Positions 1 through 9,374 of a DNA stretch of 64,000 nt are shown in pieces. The number at the start of each line of letters is the position of its first letter. Position 1 is the first letter of the stretch. A program made the position numbers and the translations under genes. The DNA comes from Bacillus sp. S3 (GTDB lineage Bacteria; Bacillota; Bacilli; Bacillales; Cytobacillaceae), in the NCBI RefSeq assembly GCF_005154805.1, contig NZ_CP039727.1:3841501-3905500 (forward strand), given 5' to 3'. The notes below the pieces were generated by a model. The model did not search any database, was not told the DNA's origin, and worked only from the letters and a program-made list of their open reading frames with translations.

Positions 1-380
1 CAGCCCTGATTCATATTGTCGCGAATTGGAGTGTGCGGAGCACCAAACTCAGTAACTTTGTTTGCATCCCAGCCGGAATGAATCATCGTAAATTCTGTTT
101 TTCCTTCCACTTCTTTTAATTCAAACGTCAGTGTCCAATCTTTTCCCCACTTAAATGAAAGGCTATTAGGCGGATCGACTTTCGTTACTTTACATGGTGA
201 CATCCCAAATTGACCGGCATTTAAATGAAATTCATGTCCTTCAACCGGCTCCATATCATTCGGCATGAACCAGGCAGCTAGGCCTTCTGATGTCGCAACA
301 GCATTCCAAACTTTCGAAATGGGTGCATTGTATACTAGAGTATGTCTAATATCCGGTAATGTTTGTGTTTGATTTTCCAT
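1..380 (-). CDS. SRPBCC (AHSA1-like) domain protein, 3' part cut by window edge
   Basis: The minus-strand reading from the ATG at 380 runs open to the window edge (126 codons visible). It begins MENQTQTLPDIRHTLVYNAP and contains the pattern of AHSA1/START-like ligand-binding proteins: a first beta strand, then VWNAVATSEGLAAWFMP, then hydrophobic strands including SFKWGKDWTLTFEL. The family forms a helix-grip cavity for hydrophobic ligands; the ligand here is unknown. The start follows an AGGAGC ribosome site. In Bacillaceae such genes often precede an ArsR-type repressor gene, and the upstream operator pair fits that, but the partner would lie outside the window. Confidence 0.8.
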   Translation of the reverse strand, partial: MENQTQTLPDIRHTLVYNAPISKVWNAVATSEGLAAWFMPNDMEPVEGHEFHLNAGQFGMSPCKVTKVDPPNSLSFKWGKDWTLTFELKEVEGKTEFTMIHSGWDANKVTEFGAPHTPIRDNMNQG

Positions 381-409
381 TTTAATAGCTCCTCTTCATC
401 TTATAAATA

Positions 410-464
410 TGTAACCATTTGGTTTCACTTTAAAATAATATAACACCATTTGGTTTCATGTCAA
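410..464 (-). promoter_or_regulatory. Promoter with two repressor-type operators for the SRPBCC gene
   Basis: On the minus strand a TTGACA (-35, 459-464) is followed after 16 bases by TATATT (-10, 437-442). The spacer holds TGAAACCAAATGGT (445-458), and the same 14 bases recur at 414-427, 31 bp away and therefore on the same DNA face. The core AACCA..TGGTT is palindromic. Position within and just after the promoter suggests repression; an ArsR-like regulator is inference. Confidence 0.6.
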
Positions 465-532
465 GCATTAAATAAGTGACTCTACATTAAGTAAAGTCAC
501 CGTAAAAATCGCTTTTCATTCAACTATTTTGT

Positions 533-967
533 CTATTGACCGCTGGATAACAACGCTCGGGCGATTCCAACAAAGTACTCGGATTCACGAATGATGTGAT
601 TTAATACCACTTTTGCGGTATGATTGCTGCTTACCGCTTGGCTATGTGTTTTTATTTGCTCACATAGTTGAATAAACGATTCACTCTCCTCCAGGCAATA
701 AGATACGAGTTGGAGCACTTGCTGATACAATTGATCCGATACCTGTGAACCGGAGCGAATTACGGATTCAATGAAACTGACAACCTGCTTGTGTGTTTTC
801 CCAAGTGCTTGCTCCCATTTTTTTAAGGCATCGACAAATTCTGGCTCAAGCCCTGACACCAGCTCTCGGATGACAACCGTGTGTTCCTCTTCTTGGTGCT
901 TCCAAAATTCTGCTTCATCTAATATCCGCAGCGGCATTTGCGGGCCATAGTAAAATTGCATAGTCAT
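533..967 (-). CDS. DUF2935 family protein, single-domain
   Basis: A 144-residue acidic, helical protein. The segment EAEFWKHQEEEHTVVIREL (about residues 18-36), a later CLEESE stretch and the C-terminal HIIRESEYFVGIARAL are typical of DUF2935, a Bacillus/Clostridium family predicted to be a four-helix bundle with conserved His and Glu that could bind metal. Many family members carry two tandem copies (about 260 residues); this one has a single copy. A GGGGGG ribosome site fits the internal ATG at 961 at least as well as 967. Function is unknown and the gene stands alone between the SRPBCC gene and a divergent ATPase gene. Confidence 0.7.
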   Translation of the reverse strand: MTMQFYYGPQMPLRILDEAEFWKHQEEEHTVVIRELVSGLEPEFVDALKKWEQALGKTHKQVVSFIESVIRSGSQVSDQLYQQVLQLVSYCLEESESFIQLCEQIKTHSQAVSSNHTAKVVLNHIIRESEYFVGIARALLSSGQ

Positions 968-1089
968 CCCCCCATCATCTAGTCATTTCAATGTATGGGA
1001 TGGGCTATCAAAATATGCTTTAATCGATAACTTCCAGCTCTATTTTGGCAATATGTTACAATAGATAAAAATAAGAGAGGAAAAAAAGT

Positions 1090-1836
1090 ATGTTAAACAC
1101 GCAATATATACGAAGTATCAAATTGAGTAGAGATGAAATCCCTTCTTTTAATAAGTACCCTTTCAATCTGCCTATCTTGAAGACATTGGACGAACTCTCA
1201 TTTCATCCTAATGTAACATTTCTTATTGGTGAGAATGGAATGGGTAAATCGACTTTACTTGAGGCAATTGCTGTGTCGTTAGGGTTTAATCCAGAAGGTG
1301 GATCTATTAATTTCAACTTTTCTACATATGATTCTCATTCGATGCTAGGGGATTATCTTAAAGTTATAAAAGGAATTGATAAACCGAGGGATGGATTTTT
1401 CTTGCGGGCGGAAAGTTTCTATAATGTGGCATCTAATATTGAGGAATTGGATAAGCAAGGCGGAGGCCGGCCAATTATTGATTCCTTTGGCGGAGTATCC
1501 CTGCACGAACAGTCACATGGTGAGGCTTTTTTTGCTACATTCCTGCATCGTTTTGGCGGAAATGGCTTATACATTTTAGATGAACCTGAAGCGGCGCTCT
1601 CACCGCTAAGGCAAATGTCGATGCTAACGAGAATTCATGACCTGATTAACGAAAATTCCCAATTTATCATCGCAACCCATTCCCCAATCATCATGGCATA
1701 TCCAGATGCAAAAATCTTTGAATTTACCGAAGATGGAATGAGGGAGAGCACACTTGAAGAAACAAACCACTATCGGATTATGAAACAATTTTTTGATGAT
1801 AAAAGTAGAATGCTTCATCATTTATTAAATGGATAA
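1090..1836 (+). CDS. Small AAA/ABC-type ATPase (COG3910-like)
   Basis: A 248-residue stand-alone ATPase. Walker A is GENGMGKST (residues 47-55). QSHGEAFF (about 141-148) sits in the signature position, Walker B is LYILDEPE (160-167), and a switch histidine occurs in ATHSPI (about 194-199). This order is that of the ABC/SMC-like single-domain predicted ATPases often annotated COG3910. There is no membrane segment and no adjacent permease, so transport is unlikely. Partner and role are unknown. The start follows GAGAGG; a hairpin terminator lies immediately downstream. Confidence 0.75.
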   Translation: MLNTQYIRSIKLSRDEIPSFNKYPFNLPILKTLDELSFHPNVTFLIGENGMGKSTLLEAIAVSLGFNPEGGSINFNFSTYDSHSMLGDYLKVIKGIDKPRDGFFLRAESFYNVASNIEELDKQGGGRPIIDSFGGVSLHEQSHGEAFFATFLHRFGGNGLYILDEPEAALSPLRQMSMLTRIHDLINENSQFIIATHSPIIMAYPDAKIFEFTEDGMRESTLEETNHYRIMKQFFDDKSRMLHHLLNG

Positions 1837-1847
1837 TTCACGCCCAA

Positions 1848-1875
1848 AAAGAGCGCTGATTGATCTGCGCTCTTT
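1848..1875. terminator. Bidirectional terminator between ATPase gene and speD
   Basis: A 9-bp perfect stem (AAAGAGCGC, 1848-1856, with GCGCTCTTT, 1867-1875) has an A run on one side and T-rich sequence on the other, so it can serve both convergent genes. Confidence 0.75.
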
Positions 1876-2684
1876 CATTGTACAATATTCTTTCCATAAA
1901 AGATTTCATCCATCTCAAGCTTTAATCTCTCAGTGATTTCAATATGCTCATCCGGGGTTAACTTATCTTTTGTATAGCCAAACAAATAGTTATTTAAATC
2001 AAATTCGCGCAGCTTACACTTTGTGTGGAAGATATGCTCTTGATAGACATTGACGTCAATCATATCAAATAATTCACCGACGTCCTCCGGGATATAATTC
2101 TGAATCGAGTTAATCTCATGATCAATAAAAAGCTTGTGCCCCGTTTTATCCCTTGTAAAGCCGCGGACACGGTAATCAATTGTCATGACATCGGTCTCAA
2201 ATGCACGGATTAAATAATGGAGAGCCTTAAGCGGCGATATTTCTCCACAGGTAGAGACATCAATATCCGCCCGAAACGTGCTGATACCTTCATCGGGGTG
2301 AAATTCCGGATAGGTATGCACCGTAATATGACTCTTATCCAGCTGCATCACCACTGATTCAGGCAGCGGTCCTGGGGATTCCTCGAATGATTCTGACGGG
2401 GCATTAGCGACAGGTCCCTCTGACACCAACATTGTTACACTCGCGCCCGCCGGCTCAAAATCCTGACTGGCTACATTTAATACATGGGCACCGATAATAT
2501 CAGAAACATGCCTTAAAATTTTTTGCAATCTTTCTCCACTGTATTCTTCATCAATATATTTTAAATATGCTTCTCGCTCTTCCCTCGTTCGTGTAAAACA
2601 AATATCGTACATATTAAAACTTAACGACTTCGTCAGGTTATTAAAGCCATGTAACTCAATGGCCTCCTCATGTGTAAGCTTCAT
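1875..2684 (-). CDS. speD: S-adenosylmethionine decarboxylase proenzyme, E. coli-type
   Basis: Decarboxylates S-adenosylmethionine to supply the aminopropyl donor for spermidine synthesis. The 269-residue length matches the large E. coli-type SpeD (264 residues) rather than the short B. subtilis SpeH type. [13 protein letters not shown] (residues 115-127) contains the expected Lys117-Ser118 self-cleavage site that generates the pyruvoyl cofactor. The C-terminal half carries the family's Cys-containing segment ([18 protein letters not shown]). The ATG follows a GGGGGAAG ribosome site. No polyamine neighbour is adjacent. Confidence 0.92.
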   Translation of the reverse strand: MKLTHEEAIELHGFNNLTKSLSFNMYDICFTRTREEREAYLKYIDEEYSGERLQKILRHVSDIIGAHVLNVASQDFEPAGASVTMLVSEGPVANAPSESFEESPGPLPESVVMQLDKSHITVHTYPEFHPDEGISTFRADIDVSTCGEISPLKALHYLIRAFETDVMTIDYRVRGFTRDKTGHKLFIDHEINSIQNYIPEDVGELFDMIDVNVYQEHIFHTKCKLREFDLNNYLFGYTKDKLTPDEHIEITERLKLEMDEIFYGKNIVQ

Positions 2685-2839
2685 GTTTTCTTCCCCCTTC
2701 GTATCCTAAAACCTATTTAGCCTTTATAGTACCCATTGTTATACTCGGTTACTTATTTTTTCAAAAAGAAGTTAATTTCATCATATTTCCCGCCCTCTTG
2801 AGGAAAATAATTGAAGGTCTTCTTTGAGGAGGTGAAAGG

Positions 2840-4105
2840 ATGAAAAGGCAGTTTTGTATTTTATTTATTTTTCTAATATTGGTGCCAAGCGGCTTAGTGA
2901 CTGCGGAGCCCGTTAATGAGAATAATGTAAAGGTTGCTTTTGTCAGGGATGGCTTTCTTTGGACAAAAATAAATGGCAAGGAAGAAAAAGTAACGAAGGA
3001 GGCAGCAAGGTATGACTATCCTCCCCAATGGTCACATGACGGAAAATGGATTGCTTATCAAGTTGAAGCAAAAAAGAAACTTAATCCGAACACTGAGTTC
3101 CAGACAGAAATATGGGTGTACAATCTCGCAACAAAAAAGCACAAACAGATTACCATTGACGGAAACAACCCTAAATGGTCGCCAGTAGAGAATATTCTTG
3201 CCTTTAAAAGCGGCGGTGTCCTGAATGTTTCCAACCTTGAACACTTTTATAATATTGCATTAGGTGTCGGAGATTATAGCTGGTATCCTGATGGCCGCTC
3301 TTTTATTACAGCTTCGGGTGCTAACCTCAGACCAGACGGCTGGACAAATCCGGTTCTTTTTCAAATCGGTCTTGAAAGGGATTTATCTAAAACCACCAGT
3401 CTAACAAAAAATGTGAAGAAACTTTATACCATTCCAAGTGAACTAAAAAAAGGGAATATCAGCTTACTGGCGATCGATGCCTATAAATTCCAATTCTCCC
3501 CTGATGGAAAGTGGATCTCCTTTGTGGTCAGTCCAACAGCTTCCTGGTCAATGGACAGTAATTTGGTTTGCGTAATTTCGTCAGATGGTAAAAATTTTGA
3601 GCCAATCGATGAAATAAATGGGGATTCCATTGTAAAGTGGGCATTTCACAAAGATCGTTTAGGCTATATTGCCGGTGGCGGCAGAATAGTCTTTGGCTTT
3701 AAAGATAAGGATATGAAAGTTACTGATCTTCCTGCTTTTAAATCCATCAGCCTTACACCGCCAAAGTTCGCGGAACTCGGATTTACGTGGACGGATGATA
3801 ATTCTTTAATCGTTTCAAGGGTTAAAGAAAGTGCGTGGTCTAATGATGCCATGAAGCGGCCTGACCCTTCCTTATTTTTGATAAAAATTGGGGAACCAAA
3901 GCAATCTCAAATTTCTCATCCGCCGAAGGACTTTGGTGATTATAATCCGGTATATCTACCATCCGTCAATACATTAACATGGTTGCGATACACTGATCTT
4001 GTAGATTCGCACAGAGATCTATGGATTGCTAATCAAAACGGGTCAAATGCGAAGCTATGGATTCATAATATTAGCGGGTATGACTTTTTTATAGAAAAGG
4101 ATTAA
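2840..4105 (+). CDS. Secreted TolB-like beta-propeller protein
   Basis: A 421-residue protein with an N-terminal signal peptide (charged MKR, hydrophobic core, likely cleavage after Ala22). Repeated blade-like motifs follow: PPQWSHDGKWIAYQ, NPKWSPVENILAF, DYSWYPDGRSFIT and QFSPDGKWISFV. These are WD40/TolB-type propeller repeats. There is no lipobox, no cell-wall anchor and no enzymatic motif. Gram-positive relatives are generally annotated as TolB-like translocation proteins, but no Tol system is expected in a Gram-positive cell, so the function is unknown. A strong GAGGAGGTGAAAGG site supports the start. Single-gene unit. Confidence 0.7.
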   Translation: MKRQFCILFIFLILVPSGLVTAEPVNENNVKVAFVRDGFLWTKINGKEEKVTKEAARYDYPPQWSHDGKWIAYQVEAKKKLNPNTEFQTEIWVYNLATKKHKQITIDGNNPKWSPVENILAFKSGGVLNVSNLEHFYNIALGVGDYSWYPDGRSFITASGANLRPDGWTNPVLFQIGLERDLSKTTSLTKNVKKLYTIPSELKKGNISLLAIDAYKFQFSPDGKWISFVVSPTASWSMDSNLVCVISSDGKNFEPIDEINGDSIVKWAFHKDRLGYIAGGGRIVFGFKDKDMKVTDLPAFKSISLTPPKFAELGFTWTDDNSLIVSRVKESAWSNDAMKRPDPSLFLIKIGEPKQSQISHPPKDFGDYNPVYLPSVNTLTWLRYTDLVDSHRDLWIANQNGSNAKLWIHNISGYDFFIEKD

Positions 4106-4111
4106 CCTTAT

Positions 4112-4126
4112 TTATAATTATTATAA
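4112..4126 (+). promoter_or_regulatory. PerR box upstream of dps
   Basis: TTATAATTATTATAA is identical to the Bacillus PerR consensus operator (7-1-7 inverted repeat). It lies just upstream of the -35 of the dps promoter, where PerR repression with peroxide induction is expected by analogy to B. subtilis mrgA. Confidence 0.88.
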
Positions 4127-4133
4127 ATAAATA

Positions 4134-4161
4134 TTGATTATAAAATAATATGTGTTATAAT
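4134..4161 (+). promoter_or_regulatory. Sigma-A-type promoter of dps
   Basis: TTGATT (4134-4139) and TATAAT (4156-4161) are separated by 16 bases, 33 bases before the dps start. The PerR box ends 7 bases upstream of the -35. Confidence 0.7.
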
Positions 4162-4193
4162 TAACTTAGATAAGAAATTAGGAGGAATGCTCA

Positions 4194-4628
4194 ATGACTA
4201 TTGAACAAGTAATCAACCAACAAATTGCTAACTGGAATGTTTTATACACAAAATTACACCAGTTTCACTGGTATGTAAAAGGCCCGCACTTCTTTACCCT
4301 GCATGCAAAGTTTGAAGAACTATATGATGAAGCGGCAGCAACAATCGATGAATTCGCGGAACAATTACTCGCAAATGGCGGCAGCCCTATCTCAACATTA
4401 AAAGAGTCGCTTCAGCTTGCAACAATCAAAGAAACAAATGATAAATTAACGGCAGATGAAATGGTTCAGGCCGTAATCAAGGACTTTTCAATAATTATTG
4501 ATGAATTAAAAACTGGGATGACAGTTGCAGAACAAAATGACGACGAAGTCACAAGTGATATGTTCCTTGGTCTCATGGGTAAACTCGAAAAACATAACTG
4601 GATGTTGAAATCCTTCTTAAATGCTTAA
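4194..4628 (+). CDS. dps: Dps-family DNA-protecting ferritin (MrgA type)
   Basis: Forms dodecameric shells that oxidise Fe(II) with peroxide and store iron; some members bind DNA. The 144-residue length is typical. The ferroxidase ligands appear with family spacing: His25 (QFHWYVKG), His37 (TLHAKFEELYDEA), Asp52 and Glu56 (IDEFAEQL). The start has AGGAGG nine bases upstream. The exact PerR box upstream predicts induction by hydrogen peroxide and repression with manganese or iron, as for B. subtilis mrgA. A strong terminator closes the monocistronic unit. Confidence 0.92.
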   Translation: MTIEQVINQQIANWNVLYTKLHQFHWYVKGPHFFTLHAKFEELYDEAAATIDEFAEQLLANGGSPISTLKESLQLATIKETNDKLTADEMVQAVIKDFSIIIDELKTGMTVAEQNDDEVTSDMFLGLMGKLEKHNWMLKSFLNA

Positions 4629-4644
4629 TAGATAATATCACTCT

Positions 4645-4673
4645 AAAGGACAAGGCTTCATGCTTTGTCCTTT
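4645..4673 (+). terminator. Terminator of dps
   Basis: A long hairpin (AAAGGACAAGGC paired with GCTTTGTCCTTT around a five-base loop) is followed by a T run, 17 bases after the dps stop. Confidence 0.85.
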
Positions 4674-4719
4674 TTAATTTTTACGAAAAACAATGGTAAA
4701 TTTGTTATGATTATGGGAA

Positions 4720-5495
4720 GGAGGAAGAAATTATTACAGAAAATGAAATGTTGTTCTCGGCTACAATAAGGCAGGAGACCTTTTCGATGTACGCTCATAT
4801 GCAAATGATTTGAAGGAGATTACTGACCTGATGGTTGTAAAAGAATTCGGGCAGCCTGCGGAAGTGAAAGACAACAACAATGAAACTATTTATGTTTATA
4901 AAGTGAACCAAGACATTCAATTAATGGACCTAATAAAAAGAAAGTTGCCCTTACTTTTGATGATGGCCCAGATCAAACCATCACCCCGGAAATCATTGAT
5001 ATTTTAGCTGCCTATCATGTGAAGGGGAATTTCTTCTTTTTAGGAAATAAAGTGAAGGAACACCCTGATGTTGTGAAACAGGCATTTAATCAAGGAAACT
5101 TAGTCCTCAGCCACAGCAATCATCATGTGGAATTAACGAAATTAAGTAAAGAAGCTGCTCGTAAAGAAATTGATGATGCCGGAGAGGAAATCCAGTCCGT
5201 AATCGGTAAAGAACCGGCTTTTCTAAGAACACTATATGGGGATACAAACGCACAAGTAGCTGCAATTTCCAAGCAAGAAGGATTTTCGATTGTTTTATGG
5301 TCAATCGATACTCTGGATTGGTCGCAAAAGGATTCCCAAAATATCGTTAACAATGTCATTGCTAACGTTCGTAACGGCGACATCATCTTAATGCACTCCG
5401 ATTCTGATAAGATTGAGACCAAAAAGGCACTACCGCTGTTAATCGAGGAATTGCAAAAAAGGAATTTTGAAATAGTTATTTACAAGATTTGTTGA
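4720..5495 (+). pseudogene. Polysaccharide deacetylase (NodB domain), broken by frameshifts
   Basis: Two reading frames are needed. Codons 4768-4920 encode GYNKAGDLFDVRSYANDLKE and on to YVYKVNQDIQL. From about 4923 a second frame continues with INGPNKKKVALTFDDGPD and stays open to the stop at 5493. The NodB catalytic features remain: TFDDGPD (Asp pair), HSNHH (metal HxxxH), RTLYGD, LWSIDTLDWSQKD and DIILMHSD. A further break lies near 4755, before GYNKAGDL. Intact relatives are secreted or anchored GlcNAc deacetylases; here no signal peptide is visible because the 5' end is disrupted. The alternative is a sequencing error; an internal GTG at 5019 could start only a truncated domain lacking the first catalytic motif. 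Confidence 0.75.
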
Positions 5496-5522
5496 ATATT
5501 AATGCTTATCAATAGGAATATC

Positions 5523-5548
5523 AAAAAGCAGCTAAATAGCTGCTTTTT
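5523..5548. terminator. Bidirectional terminator
   Basis: AAAAAGCAGCT pairs with AGCTGCTTTTT around a four-base loop, between the deacetylase remnant and the convergent pseudouridine synthase gene. Confidence 0.8.
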
Positions 5549-5560
5549 CAAAAAAGTTTT

Positions 5561-6280
5561 CTATTTCACTTGGTATTCTTTCAATAACTCAATTTCCTCT
5601 TCTGTTAGTTCCCGGTATTCGCCAAGCTCGAGTGTTTCATCTAACGGCAGAGGCCCCATTGAAATCCGCTGTAGGTAAACGACCCTTTTTCCAACAGCTT
5701 CAAACATTCTTTTGACTTGATGGAATTTGCCTTCGGTGATGGTTAACTCGATATCAGAGCGGATACCCGATTTTAAGATTTTCAATTCGCCAGGCTTTGT
5801 TTCGTACCCGTCATCTAATGTTACTCCTTTGGCAAAAGCCGCAACATCCGCCTCAGTCACTTCACGATCGATCACAGCAAAATACGTCTTCGGTACGTGC
5901 TTCTTAGGGGAAAGCAAACGATGTGCCAATTGTCCATCATTGGTGATGAGCAGCAAGCCTTCTGTATCCTTGTCGAGCCGGCCAACAGGAAAGGGCTCAT
6001 ACACCTGATCCTCCATCTCCAATAAATCGATAACCGTTTCACAAGAATTATCTTCTGTCGCTGATAATACCCCCTGCGGCTTGTTCATCATTAGATAAAT
6101 AAATTCCCTATACTCAATCACTTCACCATTTAAAGTTACAGTTTGATTAGCAGGATCGACATGCTGCTTCGCATCTTTGACAACCACGTCATCCACTTTC
6201 ACTGCACCGCTCTTTAGCAGCTGCTTGACTTCCTTGCGGCTGCCATAGCCTAAATTGGCGAGCATCTTATCAATTCTCAC
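5561..6280 (-). CDS. ytzG: 16S rRNA pseudouridine synthase, RsuA family
   Basis: Isomerises uridine to pseudouridine in 16S rRNA (position 516 in the E. coli counterpart). The 239 residues hold an N-terminal S4 RNA-binding domain (about 1-60, starting MRIDKMLANLGYGSRKEVKQ). The catalytic domain has the motif GRLDKDTEGLLLI, with catalytic Asp103, and the KGVTLDDGYETKPGEL region. The ATG overlaps the stop of murJ by four bases, so the two are translationally coupled. The same pair (ytgP-ytzG) occurs in B. subtilis. Confidence 0.9.
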   Translation of the reverse strand: MRIDKMLANLGYGSRKEVKQLLKSGAVKVDDVVVKDAKQHVDPANQTVTLNGEVIEYREFIYLMMNKPQGVLSATEDNSCETVIDLLEMEDQVYEPFPVGRLDKDTEGLLLITNDGQLAHRLLSPKKHVPKTYFAVIDREVTEADVAAFAKGVTLDDGYETKPGELKILKSGIRSDIELTITEGKFHQVKRMFEAVGKRVVYLQRISMGPLPLDETLELGEYRELTEEEIELLKEYQVK

Positions 6281-7902
6281 GCCGTTCCCCTCCTTTTAGA
6301 AAGCTTTAATTTTACCAATAACCTGTCAAGCTTTTCCCCAAATAAGCGGGAGGCAAGCCCCGATTTTAAACCAAGATAAAAATAAATTCCGGCGCCGACA
6401 GCGGCACAAATGATGATTATTAGCACAGACTCAATCTTTGATGAAGGAGAAAGGAATAACAATAATAGTTTATACATTAATTCTGTACCCACCCACATGA
6501 ATCCAGCAAAAATGACAATTAGCAGGCTCCTTCTCCAAACGAGGCGGAATGGATAACGGGCATATGTCTTAATCACAATAAAGTTGATGAGAATGGCTGC
6601 AACATATCCAATTGTCGTTGCCAATACCGCTCCTCGTGTTTCCAGCAATTTTATTAACGGAATATTTAGAGTTAATTTAATTAATAATCCTACAAGTAAA
6701 CTTAACACCGTAAACCGTTGTTCGTTGATTCCTTGTAATATAGCTGCGGTGACAGAATATAAGGAAAATAGAATGGCTACAGGTGCGTATGCCCTTAATA
6801 CTTCAGTACCTATTAAATCATGCTGATAAAATGCCGTATAGACAGGTTCTGCCAACAACGAAAGACCGATAGCTGCAGGCAATGTTAAAAATAGCAGTAC
6901 CTGAAAGGTCTGATTTAACTGGCGGTTTAGGCTTGCTCCCTCTCCCTCAACGAAGGCTCTCGTTATACTTGGTACAAGTGTTAACGAAAAACCTGTTGCC
7001 AGAGAAACTGGGATAATGACAATTTTGTGGGATTCAAAATTCAAAATAGAGAAGAAAGCTTCCGCAAATTTCTTTTTCCCAATTTCCTCCATCGCCTGGC
7101 TAAAGGTGAATTGATCAATTGCCTGGAACAAAGGATTAGCTATTCCAACTAACACGAACGGAAAAGCATAAATAAGAATTTCCTTATAAATATCCTTAAG
7201 GGAGATATCAATTGTGCCCTTATCATGTGATAGCAGTTCGTCTAAATACGGTTTTCGTTTATACCAATACCAAAATAATACGATTAATCCGCCAATGGCA
7301 CCAATAAAGGCAGCGAACGTAGCCACACTTACAGCCGTTACCATTTTTCCATTAAAAATATGCAAGACGGCGAAGGCCCCCAAAAGGGTAAACGCAATCC
7401 TGACAATTTGCTCCACGACTTGTGAAAGTGCAGAAGGGCCCATCGATTGGTGCCCTTGAAAGAATCCTCTAATGAGACTCATAAATGGAACAACAATTAA
7501 CGCAAAGCTGACAGCCCGCATAACCGTTGTGACATTATCTAAATTTGCCTTCTTATCACCCACACTCATTTCCGCTAATGTCGGTGCCGCAAGATACATA
7601 ATCAAAAAGGCCATTACCCCTGTTGCCAGCATGATCACTAAGCCGGATTTAAACAACTTCCTGCCGACGGCATATTCCTCAAGGGCATTATATTTTGAAA
7701 TAAATTTTGAAACGGCAAGCGGGACTCCTGCTGTTGCTATACTAATAAAAATGGTATAAGGAACATAGGAGAATTGATAAAGCGTTGTCCCTTCCCTGCC
7801 GACAATTTGAAAAAATGGAATAACGTAAATTAAGCCAATCACCTTTGATAAAATGGTACCCAGCGTTAAAATAAAGGTTCCTCTTAAAAGCTTAGATTGC
7901 AT
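6277..7902 (-). CDS. murJ: MOP-superfamily flippase (MurJ/YtgP)
   Basis: A 541-residue polytopic membrane protein with about 14 hydrophobic segments, matching the MurJ/SpoVB-like polysaccharide transporter family. B. subtilis YtgP was shown to act as a lipid II flippase. The start (MQSKLLRGTFILTLGTILSK) and the following VIGLIYVIPFFQIVG are typical of the YtgP branch rather than SpoVB. A basic C-terminus (KLKLSKRRGTA) should face the cytoplasm. It overlaps the downstream rsuA-type gene by four bases. Confidence 0.88.
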   Translation of the reverse strand: MQSKLLRGTFILTLGTILSKVIGLIYVIPFFQIVGREGTTLYQFSYVPYTIFISIATAGVPLAVSKFISKYNALEEYAVGRKLFKSGLVIMLATGVMAFLIMYLAAPTLAEMSVGDKKANLDNVTTVMRAVSFALIVVPFMSLIRGFFQGHQSMGPSALSQVVEQIVRIAFTLLGAFAVLHIFNGKMVTAVSVATFAAFIGAIGGLIVLFWYWYKRKPYLDELLSHDKGTIDISLKDIYKEILIYAFPFVLVGIANPLFQAIDQFTFSQAMEEIGKKKFAEAFFSILNFESHKIVIIPVSLATGFSLTLVPSITRAFVEGEGASLNRQLNQTFQVLLFLTLPAAIGLSLLAEPVYTAFYQHDLIGTEVLRAYAPVAILFSLYSVTAAILQGINEQRFTVLSLLVGLLIKLTLNIPLIKLLETRGAVLATTIGYVAAILINFIVIKTYARYPFRLVWRRSLLIVIFAGFMWVGTELMYKLLLLFLSPSSKIESVLIIIICAAVGAGIYFYLGLKSGLASRLFGEKLDRLLVKLKLSKRRGTA

Positions 7903-8087
7903 AAAATCCCTTCCTACCCGAAGAAAAAATTCGACTTTTTTTGCACACTATTAGTAGTTTACAACTTCTTTCTCTCAGACGCTACTCACAACCATGTAAT
8001 TTTTCTCAAGAATCCCCCGGTTTTCGTTTTATTTTCACAAGAAATGTTTATAATGAAGTGACGAATTAATAAAAAGTTGGTGGAAAT

Positions 8088-9359
8088 ATGGAATACGATG
8101 TTATTGTTATCGGCGGCGGCCCATCCGGATTAATGGCGGCCATTGCTGCTGGTGAAAAAGGTGTGAAGGTGCTGTTAATTGATAAAGGAGACAAGCTTGG
8201 ACGGAAGCTTGCCATTTCGGGCGGCGGCCGCTGCAATGTTACCAATCGCCTGCCGATTGAAGAAATTATTAAACACCTTCCGGGAAACGGAAAGTTTTTA
8301 TATAGTGCCTTTTCGATTTTTAGTAATGAAGATATCATCGCATTTTTCGAAAAACTGGGAGTTGAATTAAAGGAAGAGGATCATGGGAGGATGTTCCCGG
8401 TGTCGAACAAAGCCCAATCGGTTGTCGATGTGCTTTTAGAACAATTGGAGAAATTCCGAGTAAAAGTCTTCCAAAACAGTCCCGTTGCTGATGTCATGTA
8501 TAAAGATGGTCATGTTTCTGGCGTTTTGTTAAAGGATGGGCAAGAAATTAGCGCAAAATCGATTGTCATTGCAGTCGGCGGAAAGTCCGTCCCACATACA
8601 GGCTCGACAGGTGATGGCTATGCATGGGCAGAAAAAGCGGGACACACGATTACAGATTTATTCCCAACGGAAGTCCCTGTTACCTCTAATGAACCCTTTA
8701 TTAAAGATAAAACACTTCAAGGACTTTCATTACGAGACATTAACTTATCCGTGATGAATCCTAAAGGCAAGCCAATTATCACGCATCGAATGGATATGCT
8801 GTTTACTCATTTTGGCATCAGCGGGCCGGCCGTTCTTCGCTGCAGTCAGTTTGTTGTCAAAGCGATGAAAAAGTGGAAGCTTAAAGAAGTGACGATGAGC
8901 CTCGATGTTCTGCCTGACAAACGAGAAGAAGAGATTTTTCAAGAAATCGTCAAGCTTGTAAAAAATGAGCCTAAAAGAAGTATCAAAAATACGCTAAAAG
9001 GACTGGTCCCAGAGCGATATCTTCTCTTTTTATTAGAAAATAGCGGGATTGACCCAGCTGAACAGGGTGGCACGATTTCAAATGAAAAAATTCGCAGTTT
9101 TACAAAAAGCTGCAAGCAGTTTCTTATTAAAGTAAATGGCACCCTGCCGCTCGATAAAGCATTTGTGACAGGGGGCGGTGTATCTGTTAAAGAAATCGAA
9201 CCACAAACAATGGGTTCAAAATTAATGAATGGGCTGTATTTCTGCGGGGAGATTCTTGATGTCCACGGTTATACTGGCGGATATAATATCACCTCTGCCC
9301 TTGTGACTGGCAGACTTGCCGGGACGAATTCTGCCCTAACTTCAAAAAATCGGGCCTGA
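8088..9359 (+). CDS. ytfP: NAD(P)/FAD-dependent oxidoreductase, HI0933/YtfP family
   Basis: A 423-residue flavoprotein. The FAD Rossmann motif [16 protein letters not shown] lies at residues 6-21, followed by [17 protein letters not shown], the hallmark of the HI0933 family, and a C-terminal [16 protein letters not shown] segment that closes the FAD site. The physiological substrate is not established. It is divergent from murJ, as in B. subtilis. The stop lies inside a hairpin shared with the convergent cse60 gene. Confidence 0.88.
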   Translation: MEYDVIVIGGGPSGLMAAIAAGEKGVKVLLIDKGDKLGRKLAISGGGRCNVTNRLPIEEIIKHLPGNGKFLYSAFSIFSNEDIIAFFEKLGVELKEEDHGRMFPVSNKAQSVVDVLLEQLEKFRVKVFQNSPVADVMYKDGHVSGVLLKDGQEISAKSIVIAVGGKSVPHTGSTGDGYAWAEKAGHTITDLFPTEVPVTSNEPFIKDKTLQGLSLRDINLSVMNPKGKPIITHRMDMLFTHFGISGPAVLRCSQFVVKAMKKWKLKEVTMSLDVLPDKREEEIFQEIVKLVKNEPKRSIKNTLKGLVPERYLLFLLENSGIDPAEQGGTISNEKIRSFTKSCKQFLIKVNGTLPLDKAFVTGGGVSVKEIEPQTMGSKLMNGLYFCGEILDVHGYTGGYNITSALVTGRLAGTNSALTSKNRA

Positions 9360-9374
9360 TGTAACCATCAGGCC
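9353..9374. terminator. Bidirectional hairpin covering both convergent stops
   Basis: GGCCTGAT (9353-9360) pairs with ATCAGGCC (9367-9374). The stops of ytfP and cse60 both fall inside the stem-loop. A-rich sequence precedes it; the U tract on the ytfP side is weak. Confidence 0.55.
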
